A stretch of DNA of 64,000 nucleotides from Gigaspora rosea (lineage: Eukaryota; Glomeromycota; Glomeromycetes; Diversisporales; Gigasporaceae): the NCBI GenBank assembly GCA_003550325.1, contig QKWP01001923.1, positions 1 to 64,000 on the forward strand, written 5' to 3'. Below the pieces are notes generated by a model. It saw nothing but the letters and a program-made list of their open reading frames with translations. It had not been told where the DNA came from and ran no database searches. A program made the translations under genes and the position numbers. Below are positions 1 through 11,160 of this stretch, piece after piece. Position 1 is the stretch's first letter, and each line of letters begins with the position of its first letter.

Positions 1-137
1 AATTAGTAATACTAGACTGAAAAACTTTTTCGCTATTGTTTATTTGTTTGTTTATGTGATTTGCAGGATGTACCGGAAAAGAATGCATAGCATATGTTAA
101 TTAACGTTTAAATAAATTATACATTACATATTATCAG

Positions 138-1539
138 AGACTTCAAACGCAACCTATACTAATACCTGGTCAACCACCACTGTATTCTAATATGCTTGAT
201 TGTATACGAAAAACCAACAAAGAAGGTTTCAGTGCATTTTATAAGGTTAATTTCTATGCTTTTTTTTTTACTAAAGTGTTTAAACATAGCTTTTGTAAAG
301 TTTCATGAATGATCTTATAAAATTAGGGAACGACAATACCTTTAGTAGGAATAGGAGCATGCGTATCGATTCAATTTGCAGTATTAGAACATATGAAACG
401 TTTTTTTAATGAAATTAATGAAAAAAATGGAAATAAAACTTCAGTGCTGACAAATTCACAGTTATTTTTGTCTGGGGCAGCCGCTGGCATAGCAAATTCA
501 GTATTATCCGGTATGTAGTTTGATTTAAAAGAATTGGTATATATGAATTAATTTCATAAAATTATAATAACTTTTGATTAGGTCCAATTGAGCATATTCG
601 TACGCGTAAGTTTTTTCGTAGAATGAATAAGAAAAAATCTTGATTAATAAAAACCTTGATAAATTATGACAAAAAAAAAAAATAAAACTAAAATTCCTAA
701 AATTATTGCACAGGTCTTATGTGACAACCCGTGCTTTTTCATTTACTTATTGGCACGGGATTGTTACGTCAGACACCGTGCAATAAGATAGTGTATGTTG
801 AATAACCCGTTACACACACGGGCTCATCTTTAAATCCTGTGCCGAAGGCACGGAATATGAACCCGCGTGTAGCTGGGTTATTTACTACAACCCATACAAT
901 AACTATAAATTACATTAAATATTCAACTTATAATAATATAAAAAATTTATATAGGCCTTCAAGTCCAAATCACACCTACGCAATCCAATTCTTTGGCTAA
1001 AAATTCTATCTTATATTCTGGGCCAATTGATTGCATTAAAAAAATTTATTCTTCATATGGAATTCGTGGAATTTATAAAGGACAAATGATAACTATGGCG
1101 CGCGAATTTCAAGGATATGGCACATATTTCTTTTTATATGAGTTATTGAAACGTACGGAGGGAAAAGGAAGAGAAATTGAAAGCTGGAAAACTTATTTAT
1201 ATGGCGCACTCGCAGGTATTTTTGATGTTTTATTATATGTTCAGTCAAATTTATAGAAATATTTCTTTAAGTTTTAAATTTATCTATTTTATAGGATATG
1301 GAATGTGGTTGGTAATTTATCCTATAGATTTATTAAAGAGTAAATTACAAATGGATGGTTTTACGCCTCAAACCAGAAAATATAAAAATGCTTTAGACTG
1401 TTTCACACGAACTTACAAATATGAAGGATTAAGAGGATTTTTTAAAGGATTTGGAACTGTTATGCTACGAGCTGGCCCTGTTAATGCATCTACTTTCATG
1501 GCTTATGAACTTGCAATGAAAAGTTTTGACAAACTATAA
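138..1539 (+). CDS. Ymc1-type mitochondrial carrier, copy A (exons 3-7; 5' end outside window)
   Basis: Mitochondrial carrier family (SLC25) inner-membrane transporter. Exons: 138-245, 327-510, 582-605, 955-1215 and 1295-1539 (stop TAA), all open and in consistent phases. Exons 1-2, which should carry PFDTVKV, lie upstream of the window. Visible signatures are RLQTQ closing repeat 1, GPIEHIRTRLQVQ in repeat 2 (P-x-E-x-x-R) and YPIDLLKSKLQ in repeat 3. The PIEHIR form is typical of yeast Ymc1/Ymc2 and related amino-acid or carnitine-like carriers, so the substrate is not certain. Exon 5 is a 24-nt microexon. Compared with copy B, intron 5 (606-954) carries a 201-bp insertion (706-906). Exons, introns and 3' flank match copy B closely, so A and B are a recent duplication. 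This copy looks functional as far as it can be seen. Confidence 0.9.
706..906. mobile_element. 201-bp insertion in carrier A intron 5 (ACCCGTGC-word island)
   Basis: Carrier B intron 5 reads straight through 'cctaaaattacatta'. In copy A the same site is split, with AAATTA on both sides (700-705 and 907-912), and 201 bp lie between. The insert is dominated by one motif in both orientations (ACCCGTG, GCACGGG, ACCCG, CCGTGC, GTGCCG), with no clear long terminal inverted repeat. It is therefore a mobile unit that arrived after the A/B duplication. A short related hairpin, CCCGTGGCTTCGCCACG, is at 1861-1877. Confidence 0.8.
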
Positions 1540-1605
1540 ATTTTTTTTTATTAATAATTAAATAGAAGTTAATTTAATATACTCAAATTTATGCGTTAAT
1601 TAATT

Positions 1606-1845
1606 TCACACAGTAATTAGATCATAATAAAATCGGATTAAAATGAAATGTGGGTTTCTATTTAACCCTCTAAAACCTACCAATATAAACTTTACTCTAA
1701 AGCTAACTTCTAACCTTAAACCCCTAATCCTAAAAAATGCGCCTCCAAAAAAATGAAATCAGATTAAAATGAAATATGTACAACATAAAAGACAAGTCAC
1801 AAAAATAAAATTAATCCGTCACAGTAATTAATCTTATATCCATAA
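1606..1845. mobile_element. MITE in the 3' flank of carrier A, right arm inverted
   Basis: The sequence after the stop contains AATGAAATCGGATTAAAATG near 1631. In copy B the other end (17015-17046) holds the inverted partner, forming terminal inverted repeats. Here the right part (about 1749-1813) is in the opposite orientation, so the two arms are direct repeats. The middle carries a CTAACTTCTAACCTTAAACCC tract. The element predates the A/B duplication. Confidence 0.65.
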
Positions 1846-2130
1846 CTAACTAGCCTATAACCCGTGGCTTCGCCACGAACATTTTCATATACTCCTAATT
1901 AGTGATGGGACTACAGATGCTAAAACTTCAACTGTTATATGCTGCGATCTATTAAAAAGATTTGATCCTTTATAAATTTATTTATCATCTTAGCATCGGT
2001 AGACCCTAATATTAGTTTAATTATTCATTTGTCTATAACTATTCTAGCGTCACCAACCTAAACAATTTCGTTATCTGGCCAAATTAAAATTTGAGATCAG
2101 ATATAACGATAATATAAAATCAATAGTTAG

Positions 2131-2397
2131 AAGAGGTCTTACCCGGGTTGTGACCCGAGTCAAGAAATTTCGGGTTGGTTTGACCCGGATCTAAAGATTT
2201 ATTATTTTGTTTTTGATCGTATCTGGATTGTAAAAATATATCTAGGCCCTAACTCTAGCCAAAGTCTTTTTTTTTTTTTTGGCAACATTTTCTTCAATAT
2301 CGAATTAACCTATCTGACCCGGGTCAACTCAATTTTGATCCGTGACCCGCATAACCCGACATATTTACTGACCCGTACGGGTCGGGTAAGACCTCTA
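2131..2397. mobile_element. Foldback element with ACCCGG/CCGGGT words
   Basis: The ends are inverted copies of AGAGGTCTTACCCG. Close to both ends the words ACCCGGGT, GACCCG and CGGGTC recur many times in both orientations. The centre is an unrelated AT-rich stretch with a poly-T run. It has no coding capacity. It belongs to the palindromic-word island class described in the findings. Confidence 0.65.
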
Positions 2398-3019
2398 CTT
2401 TGCAGCGATTAAAAATTCATACACTTGCGGCCAGAAAACCTATCCAAGAAATCGTGTATGCCAACTCTTATTCTATTCACGTAAATAATAAAAATTATTA
2501 GAAATCTCGTTTTACTCCGCCCTTAAATTGCTTCGTCAACTATTCTATACTTTATATGTAAATAGAGTATGTACGGACGTATTATAGTAACTTCGAAAGT
2601 ATGTATTATAGAACTTATAAAATTAATCTTTGGTTGATGAATTTACCTTGTTCAAAAATATTTTTTTAATTGCAATTTAATTATATATATATATATATAT
2701 ATACATAGATTTTATAGATTTTGTGAATTCGAGCCATTCATGCGTATGTACTGTATGTACAGTACAGACCTTAAAACTGTTTCCATCATGGCTTGCAACT
2801 TGTCTGCATTTAATTTTTGATCAGAAACCGTCTTTTGAATACATAATATGATATAACATTTCCTTATATGCAAATTTATCGTTTCTTGTTTTAATAATGT
2901 TTGAATTTAATAATTCACTTTTCTACCATTTTGATTGGCTATATTATGTAAACACGTGACGATCCTTTTATCTTCTAGCGAAGGTTTCTAAACGACTGTG
3001 TGATCAAACCTAATAAAAA

Positions 3020-3640
3020 ATGTTTTTTTTTTTAATTCTACAGGCTTGTAGGATTAAATCAAAAAAGTTTTGTCGAGTTTGACCTGGTAGTTATCGAAGC
3101 ATTAAATTTTCTAAAAAAAACATCGAAACTTAGAGAAATATAGCGGTTTTTAAAATTTTAATGAAAATTTTCTCGATAGCTATTAAACCAAATTCGATGA
3201 AAAATATATATCGAATTCGGATTGGCATTATTGAGAAATATTGACTAAAAAAAGTCGCAGACCAAAACTTTGAATGAAGTTTACTCAGCATATACCTGAT
3301 CAAATTCAATCAAAAATTTTTTATTTTAATTCTATAATCTCATCGAATTAAAATAAAAAGATTTGATCGAATTTGATCAGATGTGTGCCGAGTAATTTTC
3401 ATTCAAAGTTATGGTATCTGTAAAAAAGAAGCTGCGACTTTTTTAAATCTTTTCCAATCCGAATTCGATCTATTGTTTTTTATTTTAATTAGAGTTGCCT
3501 GCTGCAAAGTCGCAACTTTGCGTCTTCTTAGACTTTATTTGCAACCTTTGCGACACCCTAGGAAGATGTAACAGGCAAAGATCGCAGAGTCTCAAGATCG
3601 AAAGTCTATGTAAATATCATTATTAATGTTATTTACGTAT
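3020..3640. repeat. Foldback repeat around a 260-bp inverted repeat (3210-3469)
   Basis: ATCGAATTCGGATTGG near 3210 and its complement near 3455-3469 bound an imperfect palindrome. Its arms share the AGTCGCAG / CTGCGACT and CTTTGAATGAA / TTCATTCAAAG blocks, with the centre near 3337. Flanking sequence adds GCAAAGTCGCAACTTTGC (3504-3521). A small open frame at 3383-3571 is a shadow of this repeat. Confidence 0.55.
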
Positions 3641-4385
3641 GATTAAAATTTAAGGTCTCCATCGGGTGACACCGGAGAAAACTTAAATAGCAAAAATGGA
3701 ATTATTGACACGATTGAAATTTAAAAAAACAGGTCGACGGGTTATGCGAAACGAAAAATTAACTTTGCGTAGCCTTATACTAAAATTTTGCAGGAAATTT
3801 TTTTGTTTGGCGCAAAAGACAGTTTTGTAAACACGATCCTTTTCTTAAATTTTTTTACACAGATTCTGTGGTTTTATTAGTAAGTTACTGATGGGGATTC
3901 AGTACTTACAATATCGCATATTTCTATCTGATCCGCATAATCTGTAGCATAATTTTAAAAACATTTATCGCATAATTCGCATAATTCGAAGTGTAAGCAG
4001 GCAGAATTTGGGTTTGTCGCAGCAGAAAATTAATACTGGAAAGATCTAGAAGATAAGGCCATTCCAATTTAATTCTTTGTTTAACATAACAAGTTCAAAA
4101 TTTTTTGGGGGGACTTAAACAACATATGATTAGGTCCGGTTCGGGTCCGGCCAGGATAGAGATTGTACCCGTTGGGAAAACCTCTACCCGGTTACTATTA
4201 AATTACCCGGATATCCGGATAAATTACTATGTCACACAATAGCAGGTTCTACCCGGGTACAATCACTAGGCCAGGATCGGAGGTCCGGTTCAGGTCCGGT
4301 CCAGGATCGGACCAGACTCAGACTCTAAATTTTATACAGACTGGTCTGAGTCTGAATATACTTATATTTATTTTTTGCTGCTGAC

Positions 4386-5645
4386 AAGTTTACTTGGTGC
4401 ATGAAGTTAGAATTAATTAGTAAAATTTTATGAATTATAAGATTTTATAGAATTTTATTAATAAAATTTTATAAAATATTATAATACACAAATTTTTATT
4501 AATTAATTCTAACTTTATGCACTAAGTAAACATATTAAGCACCTAAAAATGCAGAGTTATTTTTATTTTACTTAAAATTTGGAGAATAGATGCATATTTT
4601 TGGATTTTTGATCAAAAAAGTCAAATTTAAGCATCTTTTCTTCAAATTTCAAGTAAAATAAAAATTCTGCCAATTTATTGTATTTTTAGGTTCTAAATAA
4701 GTTTATTTAGTGCATGTAGTTAGAATTAATTAGTAAAATTTTGTGAATCATAAAATTTTATAGAATTTTATTAATAAAATTCTATAAATTCTTATGATTC
4801 ACAAACATTTACTACAGTAATTAATTCTAAGTTAATGCACTAATTAAACTTGTACAGCGTCTAAAAATACATCAAATTGGTAGAGTTATTTTTATTTTAT
4901 TTGAAATTTGAATAGATGCATAATTTTGGATTTTTGATCAAAAAAGTCAAATTTAAGCATCTTTTTTTCAAATTTCAAGTAAAATAAAAACAATACTGCT
5001 GATTTAATGTATTTTTAGGCTCTGAACAAGTTTACCTAGTGAATTAAGTTAGAATTAATTATGGCAGTAAAATATTGTGAATCATAAAATTTTATAGAAT
5101 TTTATTAATAAAATTCTATATAATCTTATTATTCAAAAATTTTACTACCATAATTAATTCTAACTTAATTCACTAGGTAAACTTGTTTAAAGCCTAAAAA
5201 TACATTAAATTAGCAGAATTGTTTTTATTTTACTTGAAATTTGGAGAAGAGTTGCTTAAATTTGACTTTTGATCAAAAATCCAAAATTATACATATATTC
5301 TCCAAATTTCAAGCAAAATAAAACTAACTCTATTGATTTAATGTATTTTTTAAGTACTGAACATGTTTATTTAGTGCATAAAGTTAGAATTGATTAATAA
5401 AAATTTGTGTATTATAAGATTTTATAAAATTTTATTAATAAAATTCTATAAAATCTTAGGCCGCTAACAGATATTACATAATATCTTTTTATCAAGAGGG
5501 CCACCCCCTCCTCCCTACATCATATATAAAGCATATATATGATATATTATACCCAGCTACCCCCTCTAAGATATTATGTAATATCTGTCAGTGCCCTTAT
5601 GATTCATAAAATTTTACTAATTAATTCTAACTAACTTATATAATG
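4386..5645. repeat. Tandem array of about 313-335-bp units, each made of two long palindromes
   Basis: Unit starts at 4386, 4699, 5028 and 5363. The first half of each unit is a palindrome of about 140-150 bp running from AGTTTACTTAGTGCATAAAG through a central TTATTAATAA to CTTTATGCACTAAGTAAAC. The second half is a palindrome centred on TTTTGATCAAAA, with arms including TTTTATTTTACTTGAAATTT. The last unit is split by a MITE at 5459-5596. Two more units lie at 10699-11155. Confidence 0.85.
5459..5596. mobile_element. PIF/Harbinger-type MITE inserted in a palindromic unit
   Basis: TIRs GGCCGCTAACAGATATTAC and GGGCACTGACAGATATTAC (right end, complement) extend through ATAATATCTT. TTA duplications lie at 5456-5458 and 5597-5599. 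The 3-bp TTA/TAA target is the PIF/Harbinger hallmark. It interrupts the fourth palindromic unit of the host element exactly, so it is younger than that array. A second copy is at 38421-38581. Confidence 0.8.
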
Positions 5646-5849
5646 TTCCTAGGTTTAGCATAACTGCATTACACAGCTATTCTAATTTGGTAATCTTTCT
5701 GTATGGGTTCATTTTAGTAATATGAAAAGTGAAATTTGAATCTAAAAGTTATATATATATATATATATATGTTGTTTAACTTCCTTCTATAATTTGCTCA
5801 ATCGAGGAGAGGTTATGTTAAACATAGATTTTAAATTGGAGTGGCCTTA

Positions 5850-6979
5850 AATTAGGATTAGAATTAAAATTAATAAAAAATTGTGAGATGATCATTTTTT
5901 GTTAGAAGTGCAGTAGGTGTTATTTTAGTAAAATTTTGAGATATAAAACTAGAGGGCACAAAGTGCATGGTGCACTTTTTAGTAAAGTTCATAAATAAAT
6001 ATAATAAATAGATTAGTGATAAAAACATTTTAAAAAACTGTTATTTGTTAAGTTTAATAGATTATAAGTTTTATATTTATGTTTATTTGCTAAATTGAAA
6101 TATTCAAATTTTTTTTAACTTTTAAATTACTTTATAGATTATCAAATTATTTTGATAGTATATAAAGCAAAGTATGAACTTAAATTTTTTTTGTTTTATA
6201 TTTTTGGAATTTATATTGGTAGTTCAGAATTTAATCTTGTAACAGAAAATTATTACTTTAATAAGACTTTTCTATAATAAAATAATTTTTAAAAATAGGC
6301 CAATTATAATAAATTGTTATACTCTATTTAACTATTATTTTGACCTATTGAATATTAGTTAAATAGTATAGCAATTTAATAACTATTAATATTATCAATA
6401 TAATTTTTATAAATATATATATTTATAAAGTTATATGATAATTTGAATAGTAATATATTTAAATTATACTGTATATAGACAGAACTTCATAAATGCATAA
6501 ATTAAGTAAAAATTACTAAATGTATAGTATAATCTGGTCAAAATTTATAAAAGCTATTAATAATTTCTACTCTATAATGCATACACTCTTTAAGTGCACT
6601 ATTTCAAAAAATTTTTTATGATCCTAATAGTAGTGTATTTATAGAGTTCTAACTGTATTTATTTTTTAAAAATAATATATTTTAAATATGTTATTATTTA
6701 ATATTTTCATATGATTTTGTAAATATGCATATTTGCAAAATTATAGTAATATTAATGATAATTAAATTGCTATGCTATTTGATTAGCAGTTGATATGTTA
6801 AATAATAGTTAAATATAGTTAAGTAGTAGTAGAATAGTAGTTGAATGTTGTTATTCAATATGTTGAATGTTTTAAAATTTAATGTTTAGAGTAATTATTT
6901 TTGACAGTTGGTTGTGCTAATGCAGTTTATATTTATTTTATTATAATTTTTATATATAAAATAGCTTTGTATTTGAATG
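5850..6979. other. AT-rich stretch without recognisable gene
   Basis: The composition is very AT-rich with frequent stops in all frames. A small hairpin (GCACAAAGTGCATGGTGCAC) lies near 5957-5976. No exon, RNA gene or element end was recognised. Confidence 0.5.
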
Positions 6980-6995
6980 AATTTTTTTAGGACTC

Positions 6996-7447
6996 CCTAA
7001 AGCAATGGATAAGTATCCGGAACTTGCTGACTGACTTATGTAATGGGCCTGTTCTGGTGATACAAGATGGGTTGGCAAGCGGAACATGGATCAGAGGGTT
7101 TAAAATAGGCAATTCCCGTAGTTGGGTTGCAGGTATGGCAACTAGTGTGGAACCCTTGGGCGGACCACTTAAATTAGACACCAAAAGCGTACATGTGGCT
7201 AGATGTATCCTTGTCTAGAATCAGAGGGTTTAAATAGGCAATTCCTCGTAGTTGGGTTGCAGGTATAGCAGCTAGTGTGGAACCCTTGAGCAGACCACTT
7301 AAATTAGACACCAAAAGTGTACGTGTGGCTAGATGTATCCTCGTCTATGTAACAAATGCTGGTATTTCCCTTAGAGGATACCGATGGCCCTAATATCTTG
7401 AATAAAATTCCTAAGTCCCAAGATGGGCACTTTAATTAAAAAAAAAA
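6996..7447 (+). mobile_element. Polyadenylated retroposon or processed pseudogene with 16-bp target duplication
   Basis: AATTTTTTTAGGACTC flanks the unit at 6980-6995 and 7448-7463, and the unit ends in an A-tract (7437 on). This is the mark of LINE-machinery retroposition. The plus strand encodes the C-terminal end of an unidentified protein (SVEPLGGPLKLDTKSVHVAR, then CILV), with the frame entering from the 5' truncation point. A 130-bp tandem duplication (7090-7219 and 7220-7349) repeats this coding end. The second repeat reads on to YVTNAGISLRGYRWP and a stop. It could be the 3' end of a LINE or a cDNA copy of a host gene. Confidence 0.7.
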
Positions 7448-7711
7448 AATTTTTTTAGGACTCTAATATTTTATAAAAAGTTTTTGTATAATTTGGATAT
7501 AATTTGGTATTTACTAAATTATAATTCTAGAGACTCTAACTATTTTTAATTAATGATTTATATGATTTGTGCTATCACTAAGAACTGTTTGTAGATTGTT
7601 TTATGAACTAAATATGATAATTATATGAAGTATTTAAATTAAAAATATAGTTAGGACATTTACTAAGAGCTATATATACTTGACTAGAAGAAAAAATATT
7701 TTTATCTAAAG

Positions 7712-7961
7712 CCAAACCAAATTAATTCTTTGTTTAACATAATATAAAATAACTATAAGAGAGGGTAGGTATTGAAAAAAAATACAAAAATAATAATACT
7801 ACAATTTTATTGGTTGATTTTACATATATTAGTTATATAAAATTTAAAAAATTAAAAGAGGGCAAATACTATTAATTACTATTAATGTGTATTGGACTTA
7901 TATAGATTTTAAAAAATAGGAGAGGGTCATGTTAAACAAAAAATTAAATTGGTTTGGCCTA
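7712..7961. mobile_element. MITE with GGCCAAACCAA termini
   Basis: The left end, GCCAAACCAAATTAATTC followed by TTTGTTTAACATAA, pairs with the right end ATGTTAAACAAAAAATTAA followed by TTGGTTTGGCC. It is about 250 bp with an AT-rich, non-coding interior. Termini resemble those of the TAAGGCCA element at 4054-5849, so the two are likely related families. Confidence 0.65.
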
Positions 7962-7991
7962 ATGCAAGGATATTCTTGATAGTATTAGACC

Positions 7992-9760
7992 CTAAGTTTT
8001 ATAAACAATAAGAGCAAAACAGTTTTGTAAAGGAAATTGGGTACAGTAACAATAATTCCTATTGATTTCAAAATAGTGAATATCTTTATAAATTTTTATA
8101 TCAACTATAGAACCTCTAATAGAAAATGCAATTTGTACAAATTGGTTTGTAAAATTTATATCAGTAACTATACTTATAGTACTATTATATATTTCTTGTA
8201 TAATTAAAGAATTATTAAGATACATAATATGTACACCTGGTTGTAATTGAACACATAATAGTAAATTTGTTTTTGATTTGAACATTTGGTCAGAAGTTAA
8301 GGAGTCTTCTAAAGAGTTTATAAAATTAATAGCTTGTAATATTAAAAATTTTTTGTCGACAGTAGGTAATAGATTGCAAATTATTTTATTGATTCATTGT
8401 ATATTTTCTCTAAATCCAACAATATAAGTTGTATTAAGCATTATATCAATTACAAATCTAATAAAAAATTGTAAATAATTTTGTTATAGTATTTGCCAGG
8501 TGTTTTCAGAGATATTACTAGTTTGTACTTCTTCTAGAAGAGAAAAAATTGAGAATTACTACTTTGATATTATAAAGTTTTTAAAAATAATGAATAAAAT
8601 AATTACCAAATAGTTGCACAAAAAACAGGCTAACCAGTAATAAGAAGTAGTTGTACAAGATCACTAACAACTATAACATTTATACCACCAAAAGCAGTAG
8701 CATTTTTATAAAGATTTGCAAATAAATTAAAGAGAAATCTAATAATTTAGCAAAAACTATGGAGATTTCATTAATAATAATAGTATCAATATTTTGTAGC
8801 TAAGTTTTTAGTCTTTGTTTGTTAAGACACTTGTTTGAAAACCTTTTTGATAGATACTATTCATAGTTTTAAATAAATGGGTTTTCCTTTTATATTTTGG
8901 GCTACTACTCTAGTTGGAACTAGTAATAAGTATATTGAATTTTTTCTACTAAGCATATTTATAATTATGTTAATTATATAAGATTTTTCTGTTCTAGCTA
9001 AACTAGTTATAAAATAATATAGCTATTTAGTACTATTGTTTCTGGCTCATATATATAGAAATAATTAATAGTACATAATATTAATCCTCAGATAATTTAA
9101 GCATAGCTACTAATAGAAATATTTGAGGAAGAATTTTTAGATTATTCATATAATATAATAAAGGTTGTCTAGAAATTGTTTATTTAAAGATAATAATAAT
9201 CTGTTTAACATTTGAATAAATTGATTATTTAGATATGTCATTCAAAAATGATATGTTATTGTTAATTGGGTTTTTAAATTTGATAAAAAATCTGAAAAGT
9301 GATAAAAATTTGTCAAGGTATATTCTATTTGAAATAATATTATAATTAGATTCATTTTTTGCAGGAACTTTTAATAATAATTGTTAGTAAAATATAGTTC
9401 TCCATTTTCAATAGTAAGAAATTGGTATCTAGTTAATATTTTTTGTTCTTTTTACAATATAATTAGATAAATTGTCATGATAAACATGATATGTGTTGGT
9501 GCAGATAAAAAGGAAGTAATTGAATATTTTTCAAAATATTAAGGATAAGTAAGATTTTCAAAATCAGAATCATAGAAAAAAGATATATATTTCATAATAA
9601 TATTATTATAATATGGATTTTTATCTTTTTTTAAATTATAAAAACATAAAGTACTGCATAAAAAATTGTAAGAGAAGGTTTAGTAGTAAGAAATTTTACT
9701 GTAATGAAGAAGTTGCAAATTTGATAGCACAAAAGCAAGAATGTAAGTTCTATTGAGCTA
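7992..9760 (-). pseudogene. Decayed Helitron-type Pif1 helicase
   Basis: The minus strand at 7992-8390 reads as the C-terminal part of a Pif1-like helicase. Recognisable blocks are QPGVHIMYLNNSLI, IYNSTISIVTDI, YFEINRNYCYCTQFPLQNCF and FALIVYKT, the last corresponding to the usual FALTVHKTQG. Further upstream, at 8610-8690, is GGINVIVVSDLVQL, matching the conserved GGINVVVVGDLAQLPPVTG block. At 8870-8950 is LVPTRVVAQNIKGK, corresponding to the motif around LAPTGLAAQNIGGK. Around 9350-9600 are RYQFLTIENGELYF and ENLTYPQYFEKY. Many stops and G:C-to-A:T changes interrupt it. Helitrons carry such helicases. No Rep/HUH segment was found nearby, so this is a fragment. Confidence 0.7.
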
Positions 9761-9805
9761 AGTCTTTATACAATTACATGTTCTCTAAATAGATCATTTT
9801 TATAT

Positions 9806-9881
9806 ATGGGGGTGAGTCAAGTAGAAAAGGGACAAATTTATTAAATAAATTTGTCGCTTTTCTATTGACTCACCCTATATA
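9806..9881. repeat. Near-perfect 76-bp palindrome of the GGGTGAGTCA MITE family
   Basis: GGGTGAGTCAAGTAGAAAAG with GGACAAATTTATT is followed directly by its complement, AATAAATTTGTCGCTTTTCT then ATTGACTCACCC. The same terminal sequence bounds the longer element at 35718-35968, so this is probably a minimal, internally deleted copy. Confidence 0.75.
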
Positions 9882-10227
9882 TTGAATATATGTGATAGTT
9901 CTGTTTTGTAATATATATTGTTATATAATAAGCAAATCCTTTATTAGTTATATATTGTGTATTTATATGGGCATTCTAGAGTAAAAGAGTTGGAGCATAA
10001 TAAGAAACAACCCAGAAGTTAGTTTGGGTTAAGCATTTATAAGTATAACAAGAATTGCTTTCTTCATAATGTATTGCTTTACTAAAAATCATGAAAATCT
10101 TTTTGCATATTTGTGTTAAAATTGCTAGTTCTTGATATCTTGTATTACAAGTAGTATTTGGTTTGCTACAATAGCAGCATAGAGTTCAGATTTGTGTTTA
10201 AAATCTTGCATAGTTGATAGTATTGAG

Positions 10228-10526
10228 TAGGACCCCAAACATATAGTACAAAGGTCATACATTACGCATTTCAGCAAAAACTCCTGAAATTTAAAAAGCA
10301 AAAAACAGTTTTTGGCAATTATCTTGGCATCTAGTAGTCCAATTTGAATGAACTTTTTTTTAAAATGAAGTCTCTGTGAGACGCATCTAATAAAAAAAAG
10401 TTCATTCAATTCTAATTACTGAATCAGAAGTTATTTAAGTAAATATAGTTTTGTCATTTTTAGCAAATTAGATCCAAATTAGCCAAAATTCAGTTATGAC
10501 CTATATGAGAGATGTCCAGGGTCCTA
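10228..10526. mobile_element. AGGACCC-family MITE, about 300 bp
   Basis: Left end TAGGACCCCAAACATATAG and right-end complement TAGGACCCTGGACATCTC continue into GGTCATA on both sides. The interior is a large palindrome centred near 10365, holding TAGTAGTCCAATTTGAATGA. A related copy in opposite orientation lies at about 40470-40770. The small open frames in both copies (10125-10409 and 40642-40839) share residues only because they are the same repeat. Confidence 0.65.
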
Positions 10527-10619
10527 TTAGGGTATAGACATTTATCAGTTGATTTCCACCTCTTAAGAGGGTACCCCTTTTTTCACCTGATACTAAACTA
10601 GCCAATCAAATTCAAGCAA

Positions 10620-11160
10620 ATAATATATACAGACCCAACCCAGTTTGGTTCAGATTTGGTCTGAAGTCTGCAAACTGGTTCAAAAATTATATGCTTTTAT
10701 GTATTTTTTGGTGCTAAACAAATTTACTTAGTGCATAAAGTTAGAATTAATTAGTAAAATTTTGTGAATTATAAGATTTTATAGAATTTTATTAATAAAA
10801 TTCTATAAAATCTTATAATTCACAAAATTTTATTAATAAATTCTAACTTTATGCACTAAGTAAACATGTTAGCATTTAAAAATACATCAAATCAGCATAA
10901 TTACTTTTTATTTTATTTGAAATTTAGATATTAGATGCATATTTTTTGAGTTTTGATCAAAAGAGTCAAATTTAAGCATCTTTTCTTCAAATTTCAAGTA
11001 AAATAAAAACAATCCTACTGATTTAATGTATTTTTAGTTTCTGAATAAGTTTATTTAGTGCATAAAGTTAGTAAAATTTTGTGAATCATAAGATTTTATA
11101 GAATTTTATTAATAAAATTTTATAAAATCTTATAATTCACAATTTTACTAATTAATTTGT
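10620..11160. repeat. Two further palindromic units, preceded by a CAGACTGGTCTG-type word island
   Basis: The units starting near 10729 and 11046 match the array at 4386-5645 (TTTACTTAGTGCATAAAGTT...). A short island at 10625-10685 repeats CAGTTTGGTT, CAGATTTGGTCTG and AACTGGTT in both orientations. The same island-plus-array order occurs at 4131-5645, so this is a second, incomplete copy of that element. Confidence 0.7.

Larger units (their letters stand above)
4054..5849. mobile_element. 1.8-kb palindrome-rich non-autonomous DNA element with TAAGGCCA termini
   Basis: The left end (TAAGGCCATTCCAATTTAAT..., 4054 on) and the right end (...TTAAATTGGAGTGGCCTTA, to 5849) are inverted copies. The match continues patchily for about 80 bp, through GTTTAACATAAC and TTAAACAACATAT. 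Flanking TA and the TIR shape suggest a TA-type target. No protein is coded. Inside are a GGTCCGG-word island (about 4131-4350), four tandem palindromic units (4386 on) and a PIF/Harbinger-type MITE (5459-5596). A truncated right end of the same family lies at about 31440-31682. Confidence 0.7.

Noticed and set aside
7024-7218. Opposing 64-65-codon frames on both strands as two genes
   Set aside because: Only the plus frame continues into a coherent C-terminus across the duplication; the minus frame is its shadow.
10125-10409. 94-codon minus frame resembling the plus frame at 40642-40839 (both contain FIQIGLLDAKII)
   Set aside because: The shared residues come from two copies of the same AGGACCC-family palindrome. 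There is no codon constraint beyond the repeat and no homology to a protein family.
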